Of a DNA stretch of 38,505 bases, positions 24,857 through 31,991 are shown in pieces. This stretch comes from Trueperaceae bacterium (GTDB taxonomy: Bacteria; Deinococcota; Deinococci; Deinococcales; Trueperaceae). Numbering within the stretch: position 1 is the first letter of the stretch; the number at the start of each line of letters is the position of its first letter. The position numbers were made by a program, and so were the translations under genes. The notes below the pieces were generated by a model, which was not told the DNA's origin, did no database searches, and saw nothing but the letters and a program-made list of their open reading frames with translations. Location of the stretch: contig JAGQHN010000026.1 of the NCBI GenBank assembly GCA_020431825.1, forward strand, positions 1 to 38,505. The letters are read 5' to 3'.

Positions 24857-24877
24857 TGCATTAAGAAAATTAATGCA
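24857..24877 (-). promoter_or_regulatory. glnA: Inverted repeat in the glnA leader
   Basis: TGCATTAA (24857-24864) and TTAATGCA (24870-24877) flank a 5-nt gap, between the glnA -10 and its ATG. It could be a nitrogen-regulator operator just downstream of the start site or a leader hairpin. Confidence 0.5.
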
Positions 24878-24888
24878 GTGCAAACATG

Positions 24889-24917
24889 AAGTTATCACGA
24901 GTAGATAAAAAAGTCAA
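24889..24917 (-). promoter_or_regulatory. glnA: glnA promoter
   Basis: On the minus strand, TTGACT (24912-24917) and TAACTT (24889-24894) have a 17-bp spacer. The start site would fall near 24882, giving a leader of about 60 nt before the ATG at 24823. Confidence 0.65.
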
Positions 24918-25182
24918 AGCGTTGATCACAAAAAGGATATTTTGCACTAAAAAAATGAAATTTGACAAAATGGATTAATCAATCTCTGCATTTGCCTTGA
25001 TTATCTCATACGTTTTGCGCTTTAAAGTGTCAAGGGACAAGCTGGTAAACAGGGGGTAATTTTCATCTGAATGCAGAAATATGCAGCTTTTAGCCCTGGT
25101 TTATACATTATTGGAATGTATGAGATAGTAAAGCTAAGCGTAGACATTGCTGACTTTAAAAGTGATAGGTGAGTAGCACTAA
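24918..25182. other. Intergenic region with long-range inverted repeats
   Basis: 265 bp between the pspC terminator and the glnA promoter. TATCTCATAC (25002-25011) is complementary to GTATGAGATA (25118-25127). Just inside the second arm lies ATACATT (25103-25109) with AATGTAT (25115-25121). The 106 bp enclosed by the outer pair holds no ORF that I can support. It may be a pair of operators or a structured RNA. Confidence 0.4.
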
Positions 25183-25212
25183 AAAACCGGAACGTCGTGA
25201 CGTTCCGGTTTT
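25183..25212 (-). terminator. Rho-independent terminator
   Basis: A perfect 14-bp inverted repeat (25183-25196 and 25199-25212) of GC-rich core flanked by A and T runs. It lies 35 bp beyond the stop of the PspC-domain gene. Confidence 0.9.
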
Positions 25213-25246
25213 AAATTATTAGCTCTCTAGCTGCTTGGACAAAAGG

Positions 25247-26539
25247 CTAATTTTGAATTTTAACTTCTTGTTCTACTTTGTTTAGATCAGGAAAACGCAA
25301 CTCTTCTTTGGCCTTATAAGCCTGCTTTTCTTCCTGAGAAGGCAGGGTGAATTTTTGATCGGCAAACTTTTCCTTTAAGAAACGTCCATGAATCAGCAGG
25401 GCCTGCGCATCTTCCTGATAAACATCACCAATCATGTCCTTCATGGTGTCATCTAAGATGTCAAGTTGCTCGAGCAAAATATCTTTGGCAGTTTTACCAT
25501 TACCAAGGTCATGACTTTCTGCAAAACCTTCAGGAAGGGTCATATACTTATCAAGGGCGTCTGGCAAATACTCGAGGGCCGTATGGCGGATGTTGTAGGC
25601 TTCTTGCGTCATGCCTGCGCCTAATTCTGCTAGATGAGGTAAAACCGATAAAATCGAAGTGCGAATACTTTCCACTTTTTCATAAACATCACTGCTGACT
25701 TTGCCTCTTATGCGGTTCATCAGGTTATCAAGATTGCGACCAATGTCATCTGACTGCGGCTCAGGTGTGCTAAAGCGCTCATTAAGCTTTTTCAAATCAT
25801 CAGGTATCTGGACTTTTTGATCCTGATACTGACTTTCAATAACATTGTCCAGCGTGTGCTCGAGCGTATTCAGATCACTCAGTAGTTTTTGTTCCGGGGT
25901 TTCACCAGTGGCAAGCAGGTGGTGTTCGGCGTAGTCCCGTGGCAGGCTCAAATAATGCTGCACTGCTTGCGGAAAATACTCGAGGGCCGCTCTCTTGACC
26001 GTAGATAAGTCACTATCAAACATGGTACGCCAGCGTGAGAGTTTAGGCATGAGTACTCTGACTTTTTCGTCAATGGTCGTAATTTTGCTAAACACCCGGT
26101 TAGAAACTTTGCCCTCTGAGCGCTCAATGATGTCTTCAAAGTCCAGCCGCTGTATATCTACCTTGACCTGTGGTTTATAGATGGGTTTACGACTTTCCTT
26201 ACTATCTTTTGTATAGGTTTTATAATCATTTTTTAGTTCTCGTTTTGCCTCTTTATATTCTCTTTTGTACTTTTTATAGGTGGCTTCGCGCTCGCGCTCG
26301 AGTTCTTTATAAAAGTCTTTGGCGTATTTTCTACGGTATTCTTCATCATAAAGTTTTTGTTTGGGCAGCATGATGGCAAGAATCAGGTATATAAACCAGG
26401 TGGTTGGCGGAAAGGCCAAAAAGAGAAACCTGATAATCATGCGCACCGGGAATATATCTAGACCGATAAAGCGCGCCAGGCCGCTCGCCACACCGGCAAA
26501 CCATCTGTGCTTCATGTTGCGCTGGAGTTTACGTAGCAT
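25247..26539 (-). CDS. PspC-domain protein with duplicated helical module
   Basis: A 430-aa protein. Residues ~5-60 are a PspC domain (HRWFAGVASGLARFIGLDIF, then a membrane segment ending ILAIMLPK), as in phage-shock and envelope-stress proteins. Residues ~65-125 are extremely Lys/Glu/Tyr-rich and likely one long helix. The rest is two related ~120-aa modules, about 136-257 and 273-393. Each reads ...GKVS..V..K...I...VL..L..., then ALEY[FL]P, then LP..[YF]AE.H.L..G.T, then L..L..L..T[LM]. The identity is modest but ordered over the full length. The function is unknown; an envelope sensor or scaffold is plausible. It is transcribed from a leaderless promoter and ends in its own terminator. Confidence 0.78.
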   Translation of the reverse strand: MLRKLQRNMKHRWFAGVASGLARFIGLDIFPVRMIIRFLFLAFPPTTWFIYLILAIMLPKQKLYDEEYRRKYAKDFYKELEREREATYKKYKREYKEAKRELKNDYKTYTKDSKESRKPIYKPQVKVDIQRLDFEDIIERSEGKVSNRVFSKITTIDEKVRVLMPKLSRWRTMFDSDLSTVKRAALEYFPQAVQHYLSLPRDYAEHHLLATGETPEQKLLSDLNTLEHTLDNVIESQYQDQKVQIPDDLKKLNERFSTPEPQSDDIGRNLDNLMNRIRGKVSSDVYEKVESIRTSILSVLPHLAELGAGMTQEAYNIRHTALEYLPDALDKYMTLPEGFAESHDLGNGKTAKDILLEQLDILDDTMKDMIGDVYQEDAQALLIHGRFLKEKFADQKFTLPSQEEKQAYKAKEELRFPDLNKVEQEVKIQN

Positions 26540-26545
26540 CTTTTT

Positions 26546-26551
26546 ATTGTA
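26546..26551 (-). promoter_or_regulatory. -10 element TACAAT of a leaderless promoter
   Basis: On the minus strand TACAAT ends 6 nt before the ATG at 26539. The 6-nt spacer is A/G-rich but too short to act as a ribosome site. Confidence 0.55.
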
Positions 26552-26645
26552 GCAGGATGCATCTGGGAAAAACGTCAGACTTTTGATGGATTATGAAAAT
26601 TGTGCCTGAAAAAAGTGTTTACGGGTAGCCGAGCTGTTTATTCGT

Positions 26646-26651
26646 TAAACT
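26646..26651 (+). promoter_or_regulatory. -10 element TAAACT of a leaderless promoter
   Basis: TAAACT ends 5 nt before the ATG at 26657. No convincing -35 is seen 16-18 bp upstream. Confidence 0.6.
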
Positions 26652-26656
26652 AGCGC

Positions 26657-27961
26657 ATGACTGCTTCTACCCCTGCTTACTGGCGTAAAAAAGCGCAACA
26701 CCTGTACCCACCAGACTTTTTAAAGCTTTTTCCAGATAGCTTTGTTTTGCCTCAGTATGACGGTTACTCACTAGCCAATCTTCCTGCAACGCTCGGCAAA
26801 CTTTTAGATGCTCCTGAGGGTTGGGCTCAGCCCGCTTTAGACGCTTCTTTGCTTAAAGCATTGCCTGCAAAAAGCAAGCGGGTCATGCTGATGGTTCTGG
26901 ACGGGGTTGCCTGGTCACGGTTGCAAGCCCAGCTCGAGACAAATGATGCAGGCTTTGCCGAGCTTTTTTCACGCTATGGGCTAGATGCTCAGCCCATCAC
27001 CTCGGTTGCTCCCAGTACTACCTGCGTGGCAACGACCGTTTTAACGGGAAATGGTGCTATGGCCGCCGAAACTGGCATGATGGGCTATCAATACTTGCTT
27101 GCTGAACTGGGTCTGGTTGCCAATATGCTGTTCTGGTTTCCCGCCGGGCAGCCAAAAGCAGCTAATGGCTCTTTGGAAGCCTGGGGCATAAAGCCAGAAG
27201 CGTTCATCCCAACGCCCTCTGCGGCTCAGGTCCTGGCAGGCTCGAGCATACCGTTACGAGTGATTATGCCAGCTCAGTACAGCTATAGCCCACTCTCACG
27301 CATGCAAATGCGCGGTTCAGAGATTGATGGTTACCATAACGCGACAGATATGTTTCAAAAAATGCAGGGATGGCTAGATGACACCGTAAATCAGAAAGCC
27401 AGCAGCTATGTTTACTATGCTGATTTTGACACGCTTAGCCACCGTGATGGCAGTGATGCTGCTATCTGGTCTGCCTTATGGGAAGAATTTGTCTTTCAAT
27501 TTGCTCGTTTCTTAAGGCATGTGCAGCATGCCGACGATACTCTCCTCGTGATTACCGCAGATCATGGACACTTGCCCTGCACCCTAAGGCACCGCTTTCA
27601 CCTGGAAGATTATCCGGATTTGGGCAAGATGCTGAATCTACTGCCTGCTGGTGAAGCCCGGCATTTATATCTGTATGCCAGGCAAGGGGCAAAAGACGAG
27701 CTATTAGCTTACAGTAAGCAAGTTTTTGCGGAGCAGTTTGTTGTGCTAGATGCCCAGGAGGCGCTGAGTCAAGGGCTTTACGGGCCCGCGCAAAAGCTAC
27801 ACCCAGAAGCCTCGAGGCGTTTAGGTGATGTCATTTTGCTTTCACGGGGCAAAAACTATTTTTGGGAAAAAGATTCTAAAAGAGAATTAAAGGGTAAACA
27901 CGGGGGACTCGAGCCTGATGAGATGCTCGTTCCCCTGATTAGTTTTCAGCTTGATCGCTAG
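26657..27961 (+). CDS. Alkaline-phosphatase superfamily phosphodiesterase
   Basis: A 434-aa protein of the type I phosphodiesterase/nucleotide pyrophosphatase family. Two-metal site residues are visible. The first Asp is in VMLMVLDGVAW (D82), the nucleophile Thr in SVAPSTTCVATTVLTGNG (T121 or T122), DFDTLSHRDG follows, and ITADHGH carries the Asp-His pair. It should hydrolyse a phosphate mono- or diester, or transfer phosphate from a lipid or nucleotide. No signal peptide is visible, which is unusual for a family often found outside the cell. It converges on a small membrane gene and the two stop codons share the bases CTAG. Confidence 0.85.
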   Translation: MTASTPAYWRKKAQHLYPPDFLKLFPDSFVLPQYDGYSLANLPATLGKLLDAPEGWAQPALDASLLKALPAKSKRVMLMVLDGVAWSRLQAQLETNDAGFAELFSRYGLDAQPITSVAPSTTCVATTVLTGNGAMAAETGMMGYQYLLAELGLVANMLFWFPAGQPKAANGSLEAWGIKPEAFIPTPSAAQVLAGSSIPLRVIMPAQYSYSPLSRMQMRGSEIDGYHNATDMFQKMQGWLDDTVNQKASSYVYYADFDTLSHRDGSDAAIWSALWEEFVFQFARFLRHVQHADDTLLVITADHGHLPCTLRHRFHLEDYPDLGKMLNLLPAGEARHLYLYARQGAKDELLAYSKQVFAEQFVVLDAQEALSQGLYGPAQKLHPEASRRLGDVILLSRGKNYFWEKDSKRELKGKHGGLEPDEMLVPLISFQLDR

Positions 27962-28215
27962 ATTTCTCTGATAAGTGTTTGCTTTTCGCCTGGGTCAACC
28001 CATGCCAGCAGGCGTTTTCCTACTGGAGGGCGGTATTTGAGGACAAACATGCCGTAGCAAAGTGCAATAGGAATATTGGCTAAAAGACCAATGCGCAAGG
28101 CCAAATGGCTCAAAGGTCCAAGCTCCAGAAAGCTTTGCAGTACCGAAAAAAAGATAAGACTTAACCAGTTGATAAAAACGAAGAGTTCAACCTGTAACAA
28201 CTTGTTGTCTTTCAT
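27958..28215 (-). CDS. Small membrane protein, unknown
   Basis: I do not recognise this 85-aa protein. It has two or three hydrophobic segments (LFVFINWLSLIFFSVLQSFL, then LALRIGLLANIPIALCYGMF) and a short cytoplasmic-looking tail. The N-terminus MKDNKLLQVE is polar. Its promoter is of the leaderless type, with TAAACT 6 nt before the ATG, which supports it as a real gene. Its stop codon overlaps that of the convergent phosphodiesterase gene by 4 bp. Confidence 0.65.
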   Translation of the reverse strand: MKDNKLLQVELFVFINWLSLIFFSVLQSFLELGPLSHLALRIGLLANIPIALCYGMFVLKYRPPVGKRLLAWVDPGEKQTLIREI

Positions 28216-28221
28216 AGCTAC

Positions 28222-28227
28222 AGTTTA
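28222..28227 (-). promoter_or_regulatory. -10 element TAAACT of a leaderless promoter
   Basis: On the minus strand TAAACT ends 6 nt before the ATG at 28215. Confidence 0.55.
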
Positions 28228-28329
28228 GGCAAGCATGGCTGACAAAAATCTGATTTTTGTAAATCACAGCCAGAAGTTTAGCTTTACCTATTAACCGTCT
28301 GGCTCGAGCCTGAGGCTTTGGCAGATTTT

Positions 28330-28497
28330 TTGCCAAAATCTAGCCTTCTTAGATTACATTTGTTAAAAAATACTAGTGTTGATAAAAAATTGGCAAATTT
28401 TTAAATATATATGGCAATTTTGCCATATATATTATTATTTCGCGCAATTGCTTGAATAAAATGGTCAAGTGATAAGTGTAATTGACACGTTTTGCCA
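28330..28497. promoter_or_regulatory. Repeated TTGCCA/TGGCAA sites upstream of amt
   Basis: The 6-bp half-site occurs five times: TTGCCA at 28330-28335, 28420-28425 and 28492-28497, and TGGCAA at 28391-28396 and 28412-28417. The middle pair forms the centre of a perfect 30-bp palindrome (28404-28433, arms of 14 with a TT centre). The last copy sits between the -35 and -10 of the amt promoter. This looks like an operator array for a nitrogen regulator. Confidence 0.6.
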
Positions 28498-28511
28498 CAT
28501 CATGATACTTT
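28482..28511 (+). promoter_or_regulatory. amt promoter
   Basis: TTGACA (28482-28487) is a perfect -35. TACTTT (28506-28511) follows after 18 bp. The start site would fall near 28518, with AGGAGG at about 28531 and the GTG at 28543 downstream. Confidence 0.65.
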
Positions 28512-28542
28512 GAATTTTGGCTTAGGCCACTTAGGAGGCAAA

Positions 28543-29886
28543 GTGAATAAGTATTCATTAAGCCTGGGTTTGATGCTATTTGGGGTAGCGTTCGCCCAGG
28601 GGCAGGACCCAGCAACCATCTCGTGGATGTTGGTGTCTTCGGCGTTTGTTTTTTTTATGGTGGTTGGTTTGGCCTTTTTCTACGGTGGCCTGGTTCGCCG
28701 CAAGAATGCCCTTAACACCATGATGATGAGTTTTGTTTCTCTGGGTATTGTGGGTATTACCTGGTCAGTGATTGGATACAGCCTGGCCTATGCCGATGGT
28801 AACCGCTTTTTGGGCGGTTTTGGCTACTTTATGCTCAATAATGTGGGGCTCGAGGGTGAGGGCATTCCCACTATATTAGATTTCGTATTTCAAGGAACGT
28901 TTGCCATTATTACCGTAGCGCTTATCTCGGGTGCGGTGGTGGAGCGTATGCGCTTTAGTGCCTATATGATGTTTATTACCATTTGGAGTGTACTTATTTA
29001 TGCCCCTATGGCTCACTGGGTTTGGTACCTGGGTGGCGATGGCGGCTGGTTCAAAAACCTTCTGGGCGGCGAGGCGCTGGACTTTGCCGGTGGAACGGTT
29101 GTGCATATTAATGCAGCTGTGGCTGCGCTTGTACTTGCTTTTATGATTGGAAAGCGGCAGGATTTTGGTAAAAAGGCTATGTTACCTCACCAGGTTCCCT
29201 TTACCCTCTTAGGCGCTGGAATTCTCTGGTTTGGCTGGTTTGGCTTTAATGGTGGTAGCGCCTATGCTGCCGATGCTAAGGCCGCTTTAGCCATGGCCAA
29301 TAGCCTCCTGGCTCCTGCCGCAACCATTGTTGTCTGGGCCACCTTAGACTACTTTAGAGCAGGCAAAGTGACCGCAGTTGGTCTTGCTACTGCGATTGTC
29401 GTTGGGCTGGTTGCTATTACGCCAGCAGCTGGTTTTGTTACCCCAATGAGCGCAATTATAATTGGCATAATTGCAACCTTCCCCTGTTATTTCTTTATTA
29501 ACTGGCGGGCACATAGTAGCCTGGACGATTCTCTTGATGTCTTTGGCGCGCACGGCCTGGGAGGGATTACTGGAGCGCTCTTAACAGGTATTTTTGCCAC
29601 AAATTTTGGTGACCCTGAAGCTGCGACGGGTGGTTTAAATCAATTCCTTATTCAGTTTGTTGCCGTTGTCATTGCTGCTGCTTTTAGTGGCGTGGGTACT
29701 TTCCTGATTGCCAGCCTGGTAAAACTCGTTTTGCCCTTACGCTCCGATGACAAAATTGAAGCACAGGGGCTTGACGTCGCAATGCACGGCGAAGAAGGTT
29801 ACAGCGATGGTGAGGGTGCCTTGCTTATACCGGTATCCTCGAGTAAAAAAGCTGCTCTGGTTGCGGGCCAAGTGGTAAGTAGCTGA
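28543..29886 (+). CDS. amt: Ammonium transporter (Amt family)
   Basis: A 447-aa ammonium channel. The open frame extends to an ATG at 28492, but that lies between the -35 and -10. TTAGGAGGC precedes GTG at 28543, and the protein then starts with a proper signal peptide (MNKYSLSLGLMLFGVAFAQ). Eleven membrane helices are expected. Recognisable parts are VGLAFFYGGLVRRKNALNTM, GGTVVHINAAVAALVLAFMIGKR with the first pore His, FGWFGFNGGSAYA, and FGAHGLGGITGALLTGIFA with the second pore His region. The gene is followed by the PII gene after 2 nt, the usual amtB-glnK pair. Confidence 0.92.
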   Translation: MNKYSLSLGLMLFGVAFAQGQDPATISWMLVSSAFVFFMVVGLAFFYGGLVRRKNALNTMMMSFVSLGIVGITWSVIGYSLAYADGNRFLGGFGYFMLNNVGLEGEGIPTILDFVFQGTFAIITVALISGAVVERMRFSAYMMFITIWSVLIYAPMAHWVWYLGGDGGWFKNLLGGEALDFAGGTVVHINAAVAALVLAFMIGKRQDFGKKAMLPHQVPFTLLGAGILWFGWFGFNGGSAYAADAKAALAMANSLLAPAATIVVWATLDYFRAGKVTAVGLATAIVVGLVAITPAAGFVTPMSAIIIGIIATFPCYFFINWRAHSSLDDSLDVFGAHGLGGITGALLTGIFATNFGDPEAATGGLNQFLIQFVAVVIAAAFSGVGTFLIASLVKLVLPLRSDDKIEAQGLDVAMHGEEGYSDGEGALLIPVSSSKKAALVAGQVVSS

Positions 29887-29888
29887 TT

Positions 29889-30248
29889 ATGAAACTCGTT
29901 GTTGCTGTTATACGTAAGGAAAAGCTAAATGATGTTTTGGCCAGTCTTTTTGAAAATGATATTCATGGCATTACGGTAAGCCATGTGCAAGGACACGGGG
30001 GAGAGACCGAAAAGGTAGAAACGTACCGCGGTTTAACCGTTAAGATGGAGCTGACCGAAAAGATCCGTCTTGACATAGCAGTTACCGATCCTTTTGTCGA
30101 ACGTACGGTCAAAAGCATTCTAAAAACAGCTCGTACGGGTGAAGTAGGTGACGGCAAAGTCTTTGTTCTCCCAATTGAAAAAGCTTACCGCATAAGAACG
30201 GGCGAAGAAGACGCTGAGGCTGTTACGCCTGTTTTAAGTACTTTGTAA
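29889..30248 (+). CDS. glnK: PII nitrogen regulatory protein
   Basis: A 119-aa PII signal protein that should bind ATP/ADP and gate the Amt channel encoded just before it. Conserved parts are GITVSHVQGHGG (26-38), TYRG (45-48), the B-loop TGEVGDGKVFV (83-93) and the C-loop RIRTGEED (101-108). At the usual uridylylation site, position 51, there is Val instead of Tyr. The metal/2-oxoglutarate ligand Gln39 is Glu. K58 is kept. Regulation by GlnD-type modification is therefore not expected, and 2-oxoglutarate sensing may be altered. The close 2-nt spacing indicates co-transcription with amt, and a terminator follows at 30300. Confidence 0.92.
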   Translation: MKLVVAVIRKEKLNDVLASLFENDIHGITVSHVQGHGGETEKVETYRGLTVKMELTEKIRLDIAVTDPFVERTVKSILKTARTGEVGDGKVFVLPIEKAYRIRTGEEDAEAVTPVLSTL

Positions 30249-30299
30249 GGTTTAAGTTATAAGTTTTAAGTGAATTGCAAGCTCGAGTAAAGCTATTTG

Positions 30300-30332
30300 G
30301 GCACAAGGTGATCATCGCCTTGTGCCTTTTTT
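30300..30332 (+). terminator. Rho-independent terminator of amt-PII
   Basis: GGCACAAGG (30300-30308) pairs with CCTTGTGCC (30318-30326), with GAT/ATC pairing in the loop, followed by six T. Confidence 0.9.
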
Positions 30333-30358
30333 GCTCAGCATTTCACATAAAAGCTTGC

Positions 30359-30364
30359 TAGACT
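30359..30364 (+). promoter_or_regulatory. -10 element TAGACT of a leaderless promoter
   Basis: TAGACT ends 6 nt before an ATG at 30371 that opens an 8-codon ORF, itself coupled to the gene at 30394. Confidence 0.55.
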
Positions 30365-30370
30365 AAAGAC

Positions 30371-30397
30371 ATGACACAGCTTAGGGGACAAAGATGA
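30371..30397 (+). CDS. Leaderless 8-codon upstream ORF
   Basis: The ATG at 30371 opens MTQLRGQR and stops at TGA 30395-30397, which overlaps the ATG at 30394 (ATGA). The codons for Leu-Arg-Gly include AGGGGA, which can serve as the ribosome site for the next gene. It looks like a device that lets a leaderless transcript start translation and pass ribosomes to the downstream cistron. Whether the peptide matters is unknown. Confidence 0.5.
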   Translation: MTQLRGQR

Positions 30398-30645
30398 ATT
30401 ACGCGGCTTTTCTAGCAGTACTTGTTACCCTTTCGTTTGTTTTACCGCTTCTTTTACGTGTTGTGCTCTGGCTTAACCCAACACTGGTTGTTATTTTAAG
30501 TATAATTGTAAGTATGCTAGGAGCGCTCTGGTTAATACGCAAACAGCGAATGGTTGCTGCCTTGCCTGCAGAGTCAAGTCAAGAGTTCTCTTCGTCGCTC
30601 TTAACTTCACATTCTCAAGAGGAGGATTTAAATGCGAGCTTATAA
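30394..30645 (+). CDS. Small two-helix membrane protein, unknown
   Basis: I do not recognise this 83-aa protein. Two hydrophobic helices (residues ~3-26 and ~29-48) form a hairpin, followed by a polar Ser/Glu-rich tail of about 35 residues. It overlaps the leader ORF at its start and the next gene by 14 nt at its end, so it is part of a coupled operon that runs to rsmI. Confidence 0.6.
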   Translation: MNYAAFLAVLVTLSFVLPLLLRVVLWLNPTLVVILSIIVSMLGALWLIRKQRMVAALPAESSQEFSSSLLTSHSQEEDLNASL

Positions 30646-30844
30646 GGGTCTGGTTAAAGACGGTAAAGTTATTTTGGCAGAAGGGGTAGAACTGCCCGAA
30701 GGGGCCGTTGTAACCATTACGATAGGGGAAGCTGAGTACATCAAGGCCTCTCTCCGCTCTGCCTTATTACGGAATCACAGGCGGAAAGCCAAGGTCCGCG
30801 TTGCAGCTCCAGCCATGACAGCGCTGCTCGCTGACAAAGTGTGA
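30632..30844 (+). CDS. AF2212-like small protein (antitoxin-family fold)
   Basis: A 70-aa protein whose first half (MRAYKGLVKDGKVILAEGVE, then LPEGAVVTITI) matches the short beta-rich pattern of the AF2212/DUF104 antitoxin-like group. In that group the strand-turn-strand ends in LPEG. The second half is basic (RNHRRKAKVRV) and could touch nucleic acid. No toxin-like partner lies next to it, so it may be a solitary family member. AGGAGG precedes the ATG at 30632. Its stop overlaps the GTG of rsmI by 4 nt. Confidence 0.6.
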   Translation: MRAYKGLVKDGKVILAEGVELPEGAVVTITIGEAEYIKASLRSALLRNHRRKAKVRVAAPAMTALLADKV

Positions 30845-31647
30845 CCAAGCTAAGTCTGGTTGCAACCCCCATTGGCAATTTAGCAGATATAACCCTGAGA
30901 GCCCTCGAGACGCTCAGGCAAGCGGACGCTATTGCTGCTGAAGACACCAGACATAGCCGCATTCTCCTAAATCACTATCAGATAGAAAAACCCTTACACC
31001 GACTGGATGCTCACACCATAACCGAAAGAGCCCCTCGCCTCTTAACCGACTATGCCCATCTTGCTTTTATTACGGATGCAGGGACGCCCGGCATAAGTGA
31101 CCCAGGGGCCGAACTGGTCCGGTTAGCTCTTATCCGAGGGGATGAACTCGAGCTTCTACCTGGAGCAACAGCGTTTGTACCCGCCCTGGTACTTTCTGGT
31201 CTGGATACCAGCCGTTTTTGCTTTGAAGGCTTTTTGCCACGCAAAGGTAAAGAGCGCAAAGATCGCCTCGAGGTGATTGCTAAGGCCAGGGCGACCACGC
31301 TACTGTATGAAGCTCCCAACAGACTTCTAAAAACGCTCGAGGATTTGCAGGAATTTTGTGGAGAAACGAGAGAGGTAAGTGTAAGCCGTGAACTCACCAA
31401 ACGCTTTGAAACAACCTATCGGGGAAACTTGAAATCTGTTATTGCTGAGTTATCGCAAGCTGAGATCAAGGGTGAGATTGTTGTTGTTGTTGGTCCAGCA
31501 AAAGAAGTAGAGCAGACAGATTTGGAAATGCAGGCCCAAAAATTACTGGAACAAGGTCTCACCGGGAAAGATTTGCGTAAGGCACTCATGGCTTTGGGCG
31601 CTCCTAGAAACGAAGCCTATGAGCTGGTCTTGCGGCTCGAGCAGTAG
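30841..31647 (+). CDS. rsmI: 16S rRNA 2'-O-ribose C1402 methyltransferase RsmI
   Basis: A 268-aa SAM-dependent methyltransferase of the tetrapyrrole-methylase fold. It methylates the 2'-O of C1402 in 16S rRNA, in the P site. Signatures are LVATPIGNLADITLRALE (residues 6-23), AAEDTRHSRILLNHY, ITDAGTPGISDPGAELVR (SAM binding), LPGATAFVPALVLSGL, LYEAPNRL and GEIVVVVGPA. It starts with GTG at 30841, coupled to the upstream small gene. Five of its seven Leu-Glu pairs are written CTC GAG. Confidence 0.94.
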   Translation: MTKLSLVATPIGNLADITLRALETLRQADAIAAEDTRHSRILLNHYQIEKPLHRLDAHTITERAPRLLTDYAHLAFITDAGTPGISDPGAELVRLALIRGDELELLPGATAFVPALVLSGLDTSRFCFEGFLPRKGKERKDRLEVIAKARATTLLYEAPNRLLKTLEDLQEFCGETREVSVSRELTKRFETTYRGNLKSVIAELSQAEIKGEIVVVVGPAKEVEQTDLEMQAQKLLEQGLTGKDLRKALMALGAPRNEAYELVLRLEQ

Positions 31648-31671
31648 CCTAAAACATTCTTTCCAGAAGAC

Positions 31672-31725
31672 TTATCCACAGATTTTCGTAGTTATCCACA
31701 GGCTGTGGATAACTTGGGTGGATAA
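31672..31725. promoter_or_regulatory. Cluster of four DnaA boxes (oriC-like)
   Basis: TTATCCACA occurs perfectly at 31672-31680 and 31692-31700 on the plus strand, and as its complement TGTGGATAA at 31704-31712. A fourth copy at 31717-31725 has one mismatch (GGTGGATAA). Four boxes in 54 bp, in opposed pairs, is typical of a replication origin or a DnaA-controlled region. No dnaA or dnaN gene is nearby. Confidence 0.75.
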
Positions 31726-31991
31726 CGCTAAGACAGCAGTTTTCCATCAAAATACGGTCCTGTATCACTTTTTAATAGCGGTCAAGAAAGTTACAAAGTG
31801 GCCCACTAAGCTTGCTACTAGCGTAAACTCAAAGGTCAGTGACAAAAGCAGGGGTAAGTAAAGAACCATGAGGACTAAATGCGCTGTTTGAAGATAGCGT
31901 CACATGAGTGTATTTAGTGAACACTGAGGCTTAAAGGCATGTTTGAAAATGAAAACCGAGCATGGGCCTAGAACATGGCATACTTAAAGCC
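31726..31991. other. Intergenic DNA next to the DnaA boxes
   Basis: This stretch between the boxes and the HAD gene has moderately AT-rich parts (about 31740-31800), but no clear 13-mer repeats of a DNA-unwinding element. I see no gene here. Confidence 0.4.

Noticed and set aside
28391-28425. A sigma-54 promoter (GG-N10-GC) near TGGCAA/TTGCCA
   Set aside because: The GG to GC spacing is 7 bp and not 10, and a good sigma-70-type promoter lies downstream at 28482-28511.
28404-28433. The 30-bp palindrome upstream of amt as a terminator
   Set aside because: It is AT-rich, has no T tract after a GC stem, and shares half-sites with the nearby promoter. An operator fits better.
30632-30844. A toxin-antitoxin pair with the preceding membrane protein
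   Set aside because: The 83-aa partner has two full transmembrane helices and a long polar tail, and the operon continues into rsmI. Nothing specific marks it as a toxin.
31619-31861. An 80-aa plus-strand ORF over the DnaA boxes
   Set aside because: It starts inside rsmI out of frame, has no ribosome site and translates the repeated boxes into low-quality sequence.
31648-31991. A definite call of oriC
   Set aside because: The DnaA boxes are clear, but dnaA/dnaN, unwinding repeats and a strand-skew switch could not be shown, so only an oriC-like cluster is claimed.
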